Below, in pieces: positions 27,716 to 36,359 of a stretch of 64,000 nucleotides of DNA. A program made the translations under genes and the position numbers. The notes below the pieces were generated by a model. That model did not search any database, had not been told where the DNA came from, and was given only the letters and a program-made list of their open reading frames with translations. Position 1 is the stretch's first letter. Every line of letters starts with the position of its first letter. Location of the stretch: NCBI RefSeq assembly GCF_012222305.1, contig NZ_CP035730.1:372001-436000 (forward strand). Direction: 5' to 3'. This stretch comes from Sulfolobus sp. S-194 (GTDB taxonomy: Archaea > Thermoproteota > Thermoprotei_A > Sulfolobales > Sulfolobaceae).

Positions 27716-28777
27716 TTAGAAATCATAAATTTCTTCAGCGTTTTTATAAAAGAATCTTTCCTTAAACACTTCTAAGTCATCTTCTGATAACAGATCTCTC
27801 TTTAAAAATTCTGACTGTAATTCCTCAAAACTTTCTTTGGCTAATTTTGCACCTAACCAAGCAATTTCTGGAATGTTAAACGCATCGGAACCATACAGTA
27901 CTTTATTAGCCGGTGATACTTCAAATATCTCTTTCATTACGTTGAATGTTGAAAGTGGTGCTAACGGGTTAAACTGTGAAATATCAAGATACACTGAAGG
28001 GAAAATGTAGCTCATCCATGCGGATTCCCTATGGTATGGATAGCCAGCGTGTACAAGGATTACTTTTCCTTCATATTTTCTGACAACATCAGTAAGGTAA
28101 GAGGGCCTTGATAAATCAAGTTTTATGTCCCTATCTCCAGCCCCAGTGTGTATTTGTACCGGTACTTTAAGCTCCTTAGCTATTTCTAACGTTTTACAAA
28201 CTAGGAAATCCCTAAAGGCTTTAGCTTTTTTACCAAACCAATCTCTTTCTCCGCTGTAGAACTCTTCAAAAGCTTTACTCTCATTACATGAAATTTTTAA
28301 CCCAGTTCTATAAGCTATAATAGTCTTAAAACCGGCATAGCCTATTCTAATCTTCTCCCTCAGAGTCTCTTCAAAATATTCTATTGCTTTATCAAAAGAT
28401 TTCTTAAATATTTCATCGTTTATAATCTTCTCTATCCTAAATAAGAGTCTATATTTTACTGGTGGTTCAATTTCTTTTTTTCCGAAACCTTCATCAATCA
28501 CTATACCTTCTATATTAGCATCTTGAAATAGGAATCTCATGTAGTTTATTGGGTCGTCCTTAATCATTCTGTTTCTTTCATCTATAAAATTCTCTCCTAA
28601 AAGTTTCTTCAATCTGTGTTTTAGAACTAGGAAAAATGGTTTTAACAAATTCATTGTAACTACATCAGCATTAATCTCTCCTTCAAGCCAACTTTCTGCT
28701 GATTCTAATGCTAAGCCCTTCTCATCTAGGGGTTTTACACTAAACCAGTGAGCATGGTCATCGATTACCTTAAACAT
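27716..28777 (-). CDS. Amidohydrolase (FluG N-terminal-type)
   Basis: About 353 residues of a metal-dependent TIM-barrel hydrolase. Metal ligands by motif: DDHAH near the N-terminus, QIHTGAGD in the middle, VHAGYP and YGSDAF toward the C-terminus. The ATG at 28777 (MFKVIDDHAHWF) is preferred over the frame start at 28792. In fungal FluG and nodulin-like proteins this domain is fused in front of a glutamine-synthetase domain; here the GS-like gene lies directly upstream and overlaps by a few bases, so the same partnership exists as two proteins. Substrate unknown; a gamma-glutamylated or amide compound is a reasonable guess. Confidence 0.8.
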   Translation of the reverse strand: MFKVIDDHAHWFSVKPLDEKGLALESAESWLEGEINADVVTMNLLKPFFLVLKHRLKKLLGENFIDERNRMIKDDPINYMRFLFQDANIEGIVIDEGFGKKEIEPPVKYRLLFRIEKIINDEIFKKSFDKAIEYFEETLREKIRIGYAGFKTIIAYRTGLKISCNESKAFEEFYSGERDWFGKKAKAFRDFLVCKTLEIAKELKVPVQIHTGAGDRDIKLDLSRPSYLTDVVRKYEGKVILVHAGYPYHRESAWMSYIFPSVYLDISQFNPLAPLSTFNVMKEIFEVSPANKVLYGSDAFNIPEIAWLGAKLAKESFEELQSEFLKRDLLSEDDLEVFKERFFYKNAEEIYDF

Positions 28778-30050
28778 ACCTATATACCTCATATTCCCAA
28801 TCTGTTACTAGACTTTCATATTCTTCAACTTCAGCCATCTTTACTTTTATGAACTCTTCCATAATCTCTTTCCCTACTCTTTCAATCAGTCTCGTATCCT
28901 TCTTTAGCTCATTAATTGCTTCTCTCAAGTTTCTGGGAATATCATCTATGTCTTTTCTGAAATATGCGTTCTCATTTACTGGCGATGGGGGTTTTAATCC
29001 TCTCTCAATACCGTCCATCCCAGCTTCAATAAATGCCGATAATAGGAGATAGGGATTTGTCGTTGGGTCTGGTACCCTATACTCTATTCTTCTATCTTGC
29101 ATATTCATCCCAGGATATGGTGTGGGTATTCTTAACATAGCACTTTTGTTATTGTAGCCATAGGTTATTTTAGTTGGTGCCCAAGAACCAGGAACAAGTC
29201 TTTTATAGGAATTTATTGTTGGTGCAGCTATCGCTGTTAATGCCTTTGCATGTTCAATTATTCCAGCTATGAAGTTATAAGCTAAGTCACTTAAACCGTA
29301 TTTATCACTGGGTTCGTAGAAAAGGTTCCTCCCATTTTTCCACATGCTAAAGTTTAAATGGAGTCCAGATCCAGCCAATTTATTAAATGGTTTTGGCATA
29401 AAGTTCGCTTCAATACCGTATTTTGACGCAACTTGTCTTGCAATTTCTTTAAATAGAATTACTTCATCTGCACTTCTCATCGCATCTTTATGTTGTATAT
29501 CAAATTCGTATTGTCCTGGACCGTATTCTTTTATAACACGTAATGGGATTATTCCTACACTTCCCGCAACTTTAGCAATTTCTGGGATTATTTGATTGTT
29601 ATAATAAGCCCTTGAGTCAAAGCATTTAGTATCATCATAAGGTTTTCTATCCTTAACGAGGTAAAACTCTATCTCAAATGAGGACCTAAACTCATATTCT
29701 CCGTATTTTTCTAATGTCTTTTTAAGAGTACTTCTAGGATCGTATATCCATGGAGAGCTATTTTTATAAAGATAGCATAACACTACTGCAGAAGGAGGAA
29801 AAATAGAGAGTGTGGATAAATCTGGTGTTAAGAAAACATCTTCATCTTGAGGACCGAAAGTGCCGTAAGGGGAAATATAATCCATGGGTGTAAAGCTCAA
29901 CATTGCCATTGTTAAACCTATCCCAGTTTTTATTAGGTTATCTACTTCATCGATGTAAGCACCTTTAGATCTTATTATGCCATCTAACCCTACCCATGTA
30001 AAACGTAAAATTTCTACGTTATTCTTTCTTAATAATTCGCTTACGCTCAT
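28770..30050 (-). CDS. Glutamine-synthetase-like ligase (GlnA/PuuA/FluG C-terminal type)
   Basis: The frame opens at 30152, but the ATG at 30050 (MSVSELLRKNNVEILRFTWVGLDG) gives the family N-terminus and 426 residues. Catalytic elements: SFEIEFYLV, GPGQYEFD, GSGLHLNFSMW, NSYKRLVPGSWAP and RIEYRVPDPTTNPYL. The PGxEAP motif has tryptophan instead of glutamate, and helper residues differ from true GS, which points to a gamma-glutamyl ligase acting on an amine rather than ammonia. Overlap with the amidohydrolase gene downstream implies a shared pathway. Flanking repeats A and B bracket the pair. Confidence 0.82.
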   Translation of the reverse strand: MSVSELLRKNNVEILRFTWVGLDGIIRSKGAYIDEVDNLIKTGIGLTMAMLSFTPMDYISPYGTFGPQDEDVFLTPDLSTLSIFPPSAVVLCYLYKNSSPWIYDPRSTLKKTLEKYGEYEFRSSFEIEFYLVKDRKPYDDTKCFDSRAYYNNQIIPEIAKVAGSVGIIPLRVIKEYGPGQYEFDIQHKDAMRSADEVILFKEIARQVASKYGIEANFMPKPFNKLAGSGLHLNFSMWKNGRNLFYEPSDKYGLSDLAYNFIAGIIEHAKALTAIAAPTINSYKRLVPGSWAPTKITYGYNNKSAMLRIPTPYPGMNMQDRRIEYRVPDPTTNPYLLLSAFIEAGMDGIERGLKPPSPVNENAYFRKDIDDIPRNLREAINELKKDTRLIERVGKEIMEEFIKVKMAEVEEYESLVTDWEYEVYRYV

Positions 30051-30181
30051 ATTTTTAATAACTCTATGGGAAATTATAAGCAATGATGAAGTATAAATTC
30101 TGAATAGTGATGAAGGTCTTGAGCTCTGAGGAACTTTCGTTCTTCGTGACATATTTACATTTGCGTAACTACGCTAAAAGG

Positions 30182-30428
30182 GCTGAATCCTTTTTCATGT
30201 TAGTAAAAATCTTTTTTATATCTATTTATAACAAAAAATTGATTAAGGATGATCTCTCACACCGATGTGGGCTATGCCCAAAAGGGTGAGAATGATTACG
30301 GAGATGAGGGCCTTGTGCTGTTGGGCTCTAAGGAGTCCCATGACCCACCTATCGTTAAGTTTGGTAGGTGGTTGAGGGCTAAGTCCCTACACTTAATAAC
30401 ATGAGTGAAATGAAAGTGTAAGGACAAA
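30182..30428 (+). repeat. Structured repeat, copy B (candidate ncRNA with own promoter)
   Basis: Fuller copy of the repeat at 26649. A TATA box TTTTTTATAT (30212-30221) sits some 25-30 nt before GGATGATCTCTCACACCGATG. Hairpins: CTCTCAC...GGTGAGA enclosing GGGC/GCCC, CCACCTA/TAGGTGG (30345-30351 with 30365-30371), and GTCC-TACACTT (30383-30394) with AAGTGTA-GGAC (30414-30425), one mismatch. The GC-rich, multi-stem body against an AT-rich background and a positionally conserved promoter argue for a structured RNA of about 170 nt or a non-autonomous transposable element carrying one. Not a tRNA, SRP or RNase P RNA. Confidence 0.55.
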
Positions 30429-30545
30429 CGGGTTCAATGTTAGTTCTATTAGTTAGGAGAAATAAATTGAATACATGTTGAATAATGATATTTACTAACT
30501 ATTATTATTATAAAATTTATTTGCTCAAATATCCAAGATTAATCT

Positions 30546-31163
30546 ATGAATGAGGAGATTAAAGGTATTAGGAAACTAAAAATTGGGGCCTTGCTCTTAA
30601 CTCTTGCAGGGATAATACCAATTACTGGAACTTTAACTAATTTAAGTATTTTCCTAAGCGTAATAACTAAGTCTAATCATAATGTTTCCGAATTTAACAG
30701 TAATTTTGCAGGGGTTAAACCAACTATTGTGGGAATAGCAATAAGCATGATGGTAGTAAGTGCTATTCTAGGTTTGCTATCTATTATAATATTCAGAAGT
30801 GGTTTTATTACGTTAAAGAAAATAGATCATAAGCTAGGAATAGGAAGTACCGGAGTATATTTAATATTCGGAGCTATAGTCGCATATTTTATTTCAAGTT
30901 CAAGTGAGATAACCAAATTCCCGTTAGTATCTAATTCGTTATTCCTATTGAGTGTAGTTATGTTTATAACTGGTGGTACATTCATAATTATAGGGTTCTA
31001 CAGAGTAGGGGAGAGATACGGGGAAAGTCTAGTAACTATAGGAAGTATACTAAGTATAATATTTCCCATTATAGGTATAGCTTATTTCCTAGTTTATCTT
31101 GGTTTAGGAAGTATAGAGAAAAAGTTAATACGTGAAGAGAATAAAGTAATTAAGCCCGGATGA
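30546..31163 (+). CDS. DUF973-type membrane protein
   Basis: 205 residues, five to six hydrophobic segments. The N-terminal amphipathic EEIKGIRKLKIGALLLT, a central GFITLKKIDHKLGIGSTGVYLIFGA and GGTFIIIGFYRVGERYGESLVTIGSILSI match my memory of the Sulfolobales-specific DUF973 family. Function is unknown for the family. It stands alone just downstream of repeat B; a TATA-like tataaaattta lies about 35 nt upstream of the ATG. Confidence 0.7.
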   Translation: MNEEIKGIRKLKIGALLLTLAGIIPITGTLTNLSIFLSVITKSNHNVSEFNSNFAGVKPTIVGIAISMMVVSAILGLLSIIIFRSGFITLKKIDHKLGIGSTGVYLIFGAIVAYFISSSSEITKFPLVSNSLFLLSVVMFITGGTFIIIGFYRVGERYGESLVTIGSILSIIFPIIGIAYFLVYLGLGSIEKKLIREENKVIKPG

Positions 31164-31435
31164 GTTAGCTAGTAAATTTTGCAAGAATTGAAAAGGAGTG
31201 TAGCTCACTAAACACTCCTAAAATTAGTTATTTTCTATGCATGTTAAGAAATATTCTATAACTAAATACTTAAAAAAGCAAAAGCTTACACAGATATTTG
31301 CCTATGTTAATGATTTTCATACCTTAATACATAATCAGTAAAATGAAGATATGACTTAAAATCACTCTCTTGATTATTTGACTGACAAGTTTATACTACT
31401 GTAAAATACACTAAGACCCTTTGGTTAAAGTAATC

Positions 31436-32622
31436 GAGTGTGGCGTTCAGTAATAAACCTTTCGGTCATACTTCAAACATAGTGTTAGCTAACATTGCCA
31501 CGTGAGTCCTTTCAACCCACGTGGCGATTAAGGGGAAGGGTTTCTTTAATTATTTGGCCTCATAAGGCCTATTATTATACCAAACACTCCAAACAATCCT
31601 AGCCAACTTCCTAGCCAAAGCAGTATACAACTTCCTACCTTTCAACCTATCCTTGTGTGTCTCATAAAACTTCAACAAGGTTGGGTTCCTAGAATAATTC
31701 ACCTAAATCAAAAACAAACTACGCAAATACTTACTACCCCTCTTAGAAATTCCTTTACTTATTACAGCCCCACCACGCCTCTCAACACCACAATAAGCAA
31801 CAAAAGACTCTGGTTTAGGAAAACGCTTAACCAACAATACCAATAATAATACCAGCTGCAAACCTCCCAACACCCGGGATTGTTAACAAAACATGGTCCT
31901 CGGGAACTTGCCCCTCAATCATCCTCCTAACCTCTCTTGCGTTTCTAGGAGTGTTTTTGCCAATACTCTGATTTCTTCAAGCACTATTGGTGTGTATTCC
32001 AAGTTGTAGAGTTCTTCTTGTGTAAAATCTCCTATTGCAAGCTTTTCCAACCTTTCCTTATTTATCTTATCATTGTCACTTACTAGGAATAGTGCCCTCT
32101 TTAGCCTATTCTTGTATTTCGTCTCTATGCCCTTTAGGAAGAGGTAGAGTGTTACTAGTTCTCTTAAGGGGTTGTACTCGTACTCCTTTGCCTTATGAAC
32201 CATGTTTTCTAATTTTCGCGTAAAAATCTGTTTTCTTTCCCCTAAACTCCTTTTCCCTTGATAACACGTTTGGAGGAACTTGTGGTACTCTTATCCCTTG
32301 AAGTATTGTGAAGGCCTTATTGAGTAAACTCCAGTTGGCTCTAGGACTATTGTACAGGGTTTCGTTTCAAGTATCTCTTCGTATCCCTCTTTGTTGTTCT
32401 CGTATTTCCTCACCCTCCCCTACTTGTAATTAGGTGATCTTTTGATACGTCTATTCCTAGTACCCCTACCTCTTTATCACACCTATATCGGTGGATTTTT
32501 CCACAATGTTCAGTCCGATAGTATGGGTGTGTCACACCCTCGTCCGAAGATTTCACTTCAATTTCTAGGTCGACCATGTTTCCCAGCCGAGGATTTTTTC
32601 CTCGGCTAATATAACCACACTC
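31436..32622 (-). mobile_element. Decayed IS110-family insertion sequence
   Basis: About 1.19 kb bounded by inverted 8-mers GAGTGTGG (31436-31443) and CCACACTC (32615-32622). Just inside are hairpins: GCCACGTG/CACGTGGC near 31498-31527 at the left, AGCCGAGGA/TCCTCGGCT (32585-32607) at the right. The body is a broken IS110 transposase read leftward. The roughly 105-nt noncoding segment between the left 8-mer and the transposase stop is where an IS1111-type element could keep its bridge RNA. The right edge falls exactly on the stop codon of the neighbouring HTH gene. Confidence 0.75.
31550..32577 (-). pseudogene. IS110-family transposase, multiply frameshifted
   Basis: Starting at the ATG at 32577 the product reads MVDLEIEVKSSDEG and reaches GVLGIDVSKDH, the DEDD-type N-terminal catalytic start, before a stop. 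Later pieces in other frames match the family: NKERLEKLAIGDF and LEEIRVLAKTLLETQERL (the 94-codon frame 31919-32203), then KPESFVAYCGVERRGGA, ISKRGSKYLRSL and LARKLARIVWSVWYNNRPY, the transposase_20 C-terminal domain, ending at a TAA at 31550. At least four stops or frameshifts separate the blocks. The full span of about 342 codons fits Sulfolobus IS110 transposases, so decay is by point lesions and small indels rather than deletion. Confidence 0.85.
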
Positions 32623-32987
32623 TAAGTATTGGTAGCGGTCTTTAGATAATCCTCCATATACTGGTATAGCAGTGTTAAAAAGAAGTTGCGAAAGTCCTCA
32701 TCCCTCAAAGCCTTTATTATGACGCTTAACGCAGTGGTGGGATCCACATATACCGTTTTCAACCCGTAAAGTGTATCGCTTAGCTCTTCTAAACTAAGTA
32801 TCTCTACAGCGCTACTTATTACTTCATCTGGGGCTTTTTTCATTTTACTTGCAACATATCTATATAAAGTACTTCTGTCTACTCCCAGTTTTTGTGCAAC
32901 ATAACTTAACCCGTATTTATTCACGGCCTTTTTGAGTACCCGAATTTTTTGCTCATTATCGAGTCTATCTAAGTCAATCTTTACCAT
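32622..32987 (-). CDS. HTH protein, probable integrase N-terminal fragment cut by the IS
   Basis: The ATG at 32987 (MVKIDLDRLDNEQKIRVLKKAV) gives 121 residues; the frame is open further to 33047. It has a helix-turn-helix (KYGLSYVAQKLGVDRSTLYRYVA) and a helical segment ending LLYQYMEDYLKTATNT. This layout resembles, from memory, the N-terminal domain of pNOB8-type archaeal plasmid integrases, where a tyrosine recombinase domain would follow. The stop codon TAG shares its G with the first base of the IS110 terminal repeat, so the C-terminus was probably lost by that insertion. It lies about 110 bp from tRNA-Glu, a common integration target. Confidence 0.6.
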   Translation of the reverse strand: MVKIDLDRLDNEQKIRVLKKAVNKYGLSYVAQKLGVDRSTLYRYVASKMKKAPDEVISSAVEILSLEELSDTLYGLKTVYVDPTTALSVIIKALRDEDFRNFFLTLLYQYMEDYLKTATNT

Positions 32988-33100
32988 AATCTCACATTCT
33001 ATTACTAAACTGACACACTGTTGCAAAAATATCCTTTGCTGTTGCAAATCTCTTATCTCTGTAGAGAACGTAATTTTCTTTCAAATTATCATAAAATTAG

Positions 33101-33190
33101 TGCCGCGGCCGGGATTTGAACCCGGGTCACGGGCTCGAAAGGCCCGCATTCTTTCGGTGCCTGCGCTTGACCGGGCTAAACTACCGCGGC
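33101..33190 (-). tRNA. tRNA-Glu (UUC) with a non-canonical intron
   Basis: Minus-strand cloverleaf: acceptor GCCGCGG/CCGCGGC with discriminator A, D-arm GTTT/AAGC, anticodon stem CGGGC/GCCCG around loop CTTTCGA (anticodon UUC), T-arm CCGGG-TTCAAAT-CCCGG. The gene is 90 nt; a mature molecule needs about 74. The surplus of about 16 nt (within GCAGGCACCGAAAGAATG) lies between the D-arm and the anticodon stem, around position 25/26, not at the usual 37/38 site. Splicing by the archaeal endonuclease at a relaxed bulge-helix-bulge is expected. Confidence 0.85.
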
Positions 33191-33255
33191 GTCTCGTAGT
33201 AAAAATAAGATGTAGGTAATATTTAAGATTAACTAATAAAAGGAGAAAAATAGTT

Positions 33256-33570
<315 letters not shown>

Positions 33571-33632
33571 TCAAATCCCCAATTACTAAATTGCAATGCT
33601 TTAAAATATTTTAATCCCCTAATATATTCGGG

Positions 33633-34211
33633 ATGTTACTTCACGTCACTTTAAAAACTCCTATTGAAGATTGGATTTCTATAAATAACATCTATACAAC
33701 TTCTATTACTATTTTGGATATAAGACCAGACTCTTCTTTATATAGAGTTTTAATCGAATATAAGGGGAAGGATAATGAAAAGTTTCTTTCTTCGTTTACA
33801 AAAGTTTCGAAAAATAGTTATTTAGGTACTCTACAAGTTAATTCCAAAATAATTTCTATTCTTTCAAAATATACTATTATGCAAGGAAATGTTGTGCCAG
33901 ATTCTATAATTTGGACTGTTATAGTCGATGGTTACCAAGAGCTTAAAAGGTTATTGAAAGAATTTGTAGATAATAAAATCGATGTTAAGGTTCTAAAAGT
34001 TGTTAAGGCTAAATCCGATGCTACAATAACTGCAAGACAAGAGCAGATTATAAAAATTGCTTTAGAGGCGGGTTATTTTGATTTTCCTAGGAGGATAACC
34101 TTAAATCAATTGGCTGAAAAATTAAATATAAGTTCTTCTACGTTGGCTGAGATATTGAGAAGGGCTGAAAAGAATATTATTGAGGCTTACTTTAAGGAGA
34201 GAGGCTTATGA
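33633..34211 (+). CDS. Bacterio-opsin-activator-type HTH regulator
   Basis: 192 residues. The C-terminal region ATITARQEQIIKIALEAGYFDFPRRITLNQLAEKLNISSSTLAEILRRAEKNI is the HTH_10 (Bat-type) DNA-binding domain in its typical form, with TxRQ and the Y/FFxxPRxxxLxxLAxxLxIS pattern visible. The N-terminal 120 residues form an unrecognised sensor-like domain. Its stop overlaps the start of the next gene by 4 bp (ATGA-type overlap), so it may regulate or respond to that aminotransferase pathway. Confidence 0.8.
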   Translation: MLLHVTLKTPIEDWISINNIYTTSITILDIRPDSSLYRVLIEYKGKDNEKFLSSFTKVSKNSYLGTLQVNSKIISILSKYTIMQGNVVPDSIIWTVIVDGYQELKRLLKEFVDNKIDVKVLKVVKAKSDATITARQEQIIKIALEAGYFDFPRRITLNQLAEKLNISSSTLAEILRRAEKNIIEAYFKERGL

Positions 34212-35170
34212 AGCATGGAGGAGTAAAGTGGAGTAAGAATGGACCAGAAGATATTAATGATTTCAGTGTTAATTTGAATCCTCTAGGAACTTTATCTAGG
34301 ATACATGAACTTATAGAAGAAGCTGTAAAGAAGAGGATTTACTCATTTTATCCACCGGAAGATTATAGAGAAATAAAGGAGTTTATAGCGGAACTTTATA
34401 ATGTTGATATTGATTTAATAGGTGTTTTTAATGGTTCCTCAGAAGTAATAAAACTACTTGATGTCTGTGATGTTCCGGAACCAAACTTTTCTGAATATAA
34501 AAGAAAAAGTAGTTATTTTGCAATAGAAAAGGAAAATTACTTTGAATATTATCTCTCTGGGGATTGTGTCATAACTAGTAATCCGGTTAATCCTACTGGA
34601 AGTATGATTAAAGAGAAGGATATTATAGATTTTCTATCCTTTGGAAGAAAATTAATACTAGATGAATCTTTTGCAGATATAAGTCTAGTAAAGAGTTCTA
34701 TTAAATATACTAAAGAGTTTGATAATCTTCTTGTAATTTCATCCTTTACTAAGTCCTTATCTATTCCAGGGTTAAGAATAGGTTTTTCTATTGGCAAAAA
34801 TTCGAGAAAATTAGAGGAGAAAGCACCGCCTTGGAGGATAAATAGTATTGCGTATTATGTTTTTGTTAATCTAGATCATAAAGAGGTTAGGGATTTCTTT
34901 GAAAGATCTAAAAGAGAGGTTGAAAAGCTTATTAATGTTTTAAAAAGCGTGAAAGCTAGATTTAAAGTCTATGATACAGTAGCCCCATACTTTTTGGCAG
35001 AATTTCCTATCCCTACTAAAGAGTTAAATATGAAGCTAAGGAAATATGGATATCAAATTAGAGAACCAGAGGGCTTTTTAGGTTTAAGATCAACCCATGG
35101 TAGAGTTTCTTTAAAAAATGACTTTAAAGAGCTAATATTTTTAATAAATAAGATTCTTGATTGCGAATAA
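34208..35170 (+). CDS. PLP-dependent aminotransferase, CobD/HisC-like
   Basis: 320 residues of the fold-type I aminotransferase class. N-terminal HGG...DFSVNLNPLG is the start seen in CobD (threonine-phosphate decarboxylase of cobalamin synthesis); NPVNPTG binds the cofactor phosphate region, LILDESFAD gives the PLP aspartate, and SSFTKSLSIPGLRIGF has the Schiff-base lysine. Shorter than usual (about 350-360). CobD-like function is favoured, with histidinol-phosphate aminotransferase as the alternative. No other cobalamin gene is nearby. Confidence 0.72.
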   Translation: MKHGGVKWSKNGPEDINDFSVNLNPLGTLSRIHELIEEAVKKRIYSFYPPEDYREIKEFIAELYNVDIDLIGVFNGSSEVIKLLDVCDVPEPNFSEYKRKSSYFAIEKENYFEYYLSGDCVITSNPVNPTGSMIKEKDIIDFLSFGRKLILDESFADISLVKSSIKYTKEFDNLLVISSFTKSLSIPGLRIGFSIGKNSRKLEEKAPPWRINSIAYYVFVNLDHKEVRDFFERSKREVEKLINVLKSVKARFKVYDTVAPYFLAEFPIPTKELNMKLRKYGYQIREPEGFLGLRSTHGRVSLKNDFKELIFLINKILDCE

Positions 35171-35202
35171 CTTTATTAATCATTACCTTTTATTATCTAC
35201 TT

Positions 35203-35637
35203 GTGTTAGAAAAAGTTATTAAATATGCTATTGTTGGTGGATTAGGTACTATAGTTAATGAGGGGATTCTTTTATCTACTAAACCTTTTATACCTATTGC
35301 TATATCATTAGCATTAGCAATTGAAATATCTATTTTATTTAATTTCATCCTAAACGATATATGGACTTTTAAAGATTCGAGAAAGGGTAAAATCATGACT
35401 CGATTATGGAAATTTCATGTTTCGTCTCTAGTCGGTGGTGTAGTACAGTATATTATTGTGATTGCTCTCGTAGTTTTGTTTATACATTTTGGTAATCTAA
35501 CTCAGTTATTATTTCTTCTATTCTTTTCTAGCTTGCATTTATCCTCTTTATATTTAGCTATAATTAATTTTCTAGGTATAGTTGCTGGTTTTGGAGTGAG
35601 GTTTATTCTTAGTATAAGGTATGTTTGGGAAATTTGA
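35203..35637 (+). CDS. GtrA-family membrane protein
   Basis: The open frame begins at a TTG (35161), but the in-frame GTG at 35203 gives the family N-terminus (VLEKVIKYAIVGGLGTIVNEG) and 144 residues. Four helices with the GtrA marks: GGLGT in helix 1, FNFILNDIWTFKD after helix 2. GtrA proteins move lipid-linked sugars across the membrane or assist glycosylation of cell-surface polymers. The gene follows the aminotransferase directly, but a functional tie is not apparent. Confidence 0.75.
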   Translation: MLEKVIKYAIVGGLGTIVNEGILLSTKPFIPIAISLALAIEISILFNFILNDIWTFKDSRKGKIMTRLWKFHVSSLVGGVVQYIIVIALVVLFIHFGNLTQLLFLLFFSSLHLSSLYLAIINFLGIVAGFGVRFILSIRYVWEI

Positions 35638-35642
35638 ATATT

Positions 35643-36344
35643 TTAGGGTTTTACAGTATAATATATTCTTTTTTTACCTTTTCCTCTGTTCTCTATTTTT
35701 ATAGGTACTATTTCTCCTATTTCTAATGTATTAGAAACGTGAGGTCCACCATCAGCTTGGATATCTATTCCTTCAATTTCTACAATTCTCCATGTGTCTA
35801 TGTTTGGTGGCATTCTTTCAGCTAACTTTACAATTCCAGGTATTTTGAGTGCTTCTTCTTTCTTCAAGAAGTAAATCTTTACTGGTAGTCCTTTTTTAGC
35901 TATTTCATTGGCTTCCTTTACTATCTCTAATAGTTTATTCTTATCATCTATATCGAAATCATCTTTAGCATATTCAGGTGAAATGTTTCCCCCAGTTATT
36001 TTAGAATTATACTTTGAATAGGCTATCGCAGCTATTATATGCGAAGCGGTATGTAATCGCATCATTCTATATCTTCTGTCCCAATCTATTACTCCAATGA
36101 TTTCGTCTCCTTCCTTAAATGATGCTGAGGTAACTTCGTGTGCTATCTCTCCATCTATCTCTTTTACGTTAGTAACTTCTATTTTATTTCCGTTAAAGAT
36201 AAAGGTACCCTTATCATTTTCTACCCCTCCTCCTCCAGGGTAAAATGCCGTTTTATCTAAGAATACAAGATTTCCGTCAATTTTTGTGATTTTTGCCTTA
36301 AATTCCTTTATATAACAGTCTGTCAGATAAAGTTTCTCTACCAT
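35643..36344 (-). CDS. alaX: Alanyl-tRNA editing protein AlaX (AlaX-M)
   Basis: 233 residues, the medium-length AlaX type: an N-terminal beta-barrel (TAFYPGGGG is the typical TxFYPxGGGQ motif with glutamine replaced by glycine/valine) and the editing domain with HTASHIIAA (zinc histidines). The C-terminal zinc region reads IQADGGPHVSN, with alanine where many homologues have cysteine, so metal binding may rely on three ligands or another residue. The enzyme hydrolyses Ser-tRNA-Ala (and possibly Gly-tRNA-Ala). Confidence 0.88.
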   Translation of the reverse strand: MVEKLYLTDCYIKEFKAKITKIDGNLVFLDKTAFYPGGGGVENDKGTFIFNGNKIEVTNVKEIDGEIAHEVTSASFKEGDEIIGVIDWDRRYRMMRLHTASHIIAAIAYSKYNSKITGGNISPEYAKDDFDIDDKNKLLEIVKEANEIAKKGLPVKIYFLKKEEALKIPGIVKLAERMPPNIDTWRIVEIEGIDIQADGGPHVSNTLEIGEIVPIKIENRGKGKKRIYYTVKP

Positions 36345-36359
36345 AACTTAAATTAGTAC

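Noticed and set aside
30051-30152. Extended N-terminus of the GS-like protein (34 extra residues)
   Set aside because: The extension is Ser/Arg-rich and unlike the family; the ATG at 30050 gives the conserved N-terminus.
26649-30428. CRISPR interpretation of the structured repeats
   Set aside because: Only two long, imperfect copies 3.5 kb apart with genes between; no short regularly spaced repeats and no cas genes.
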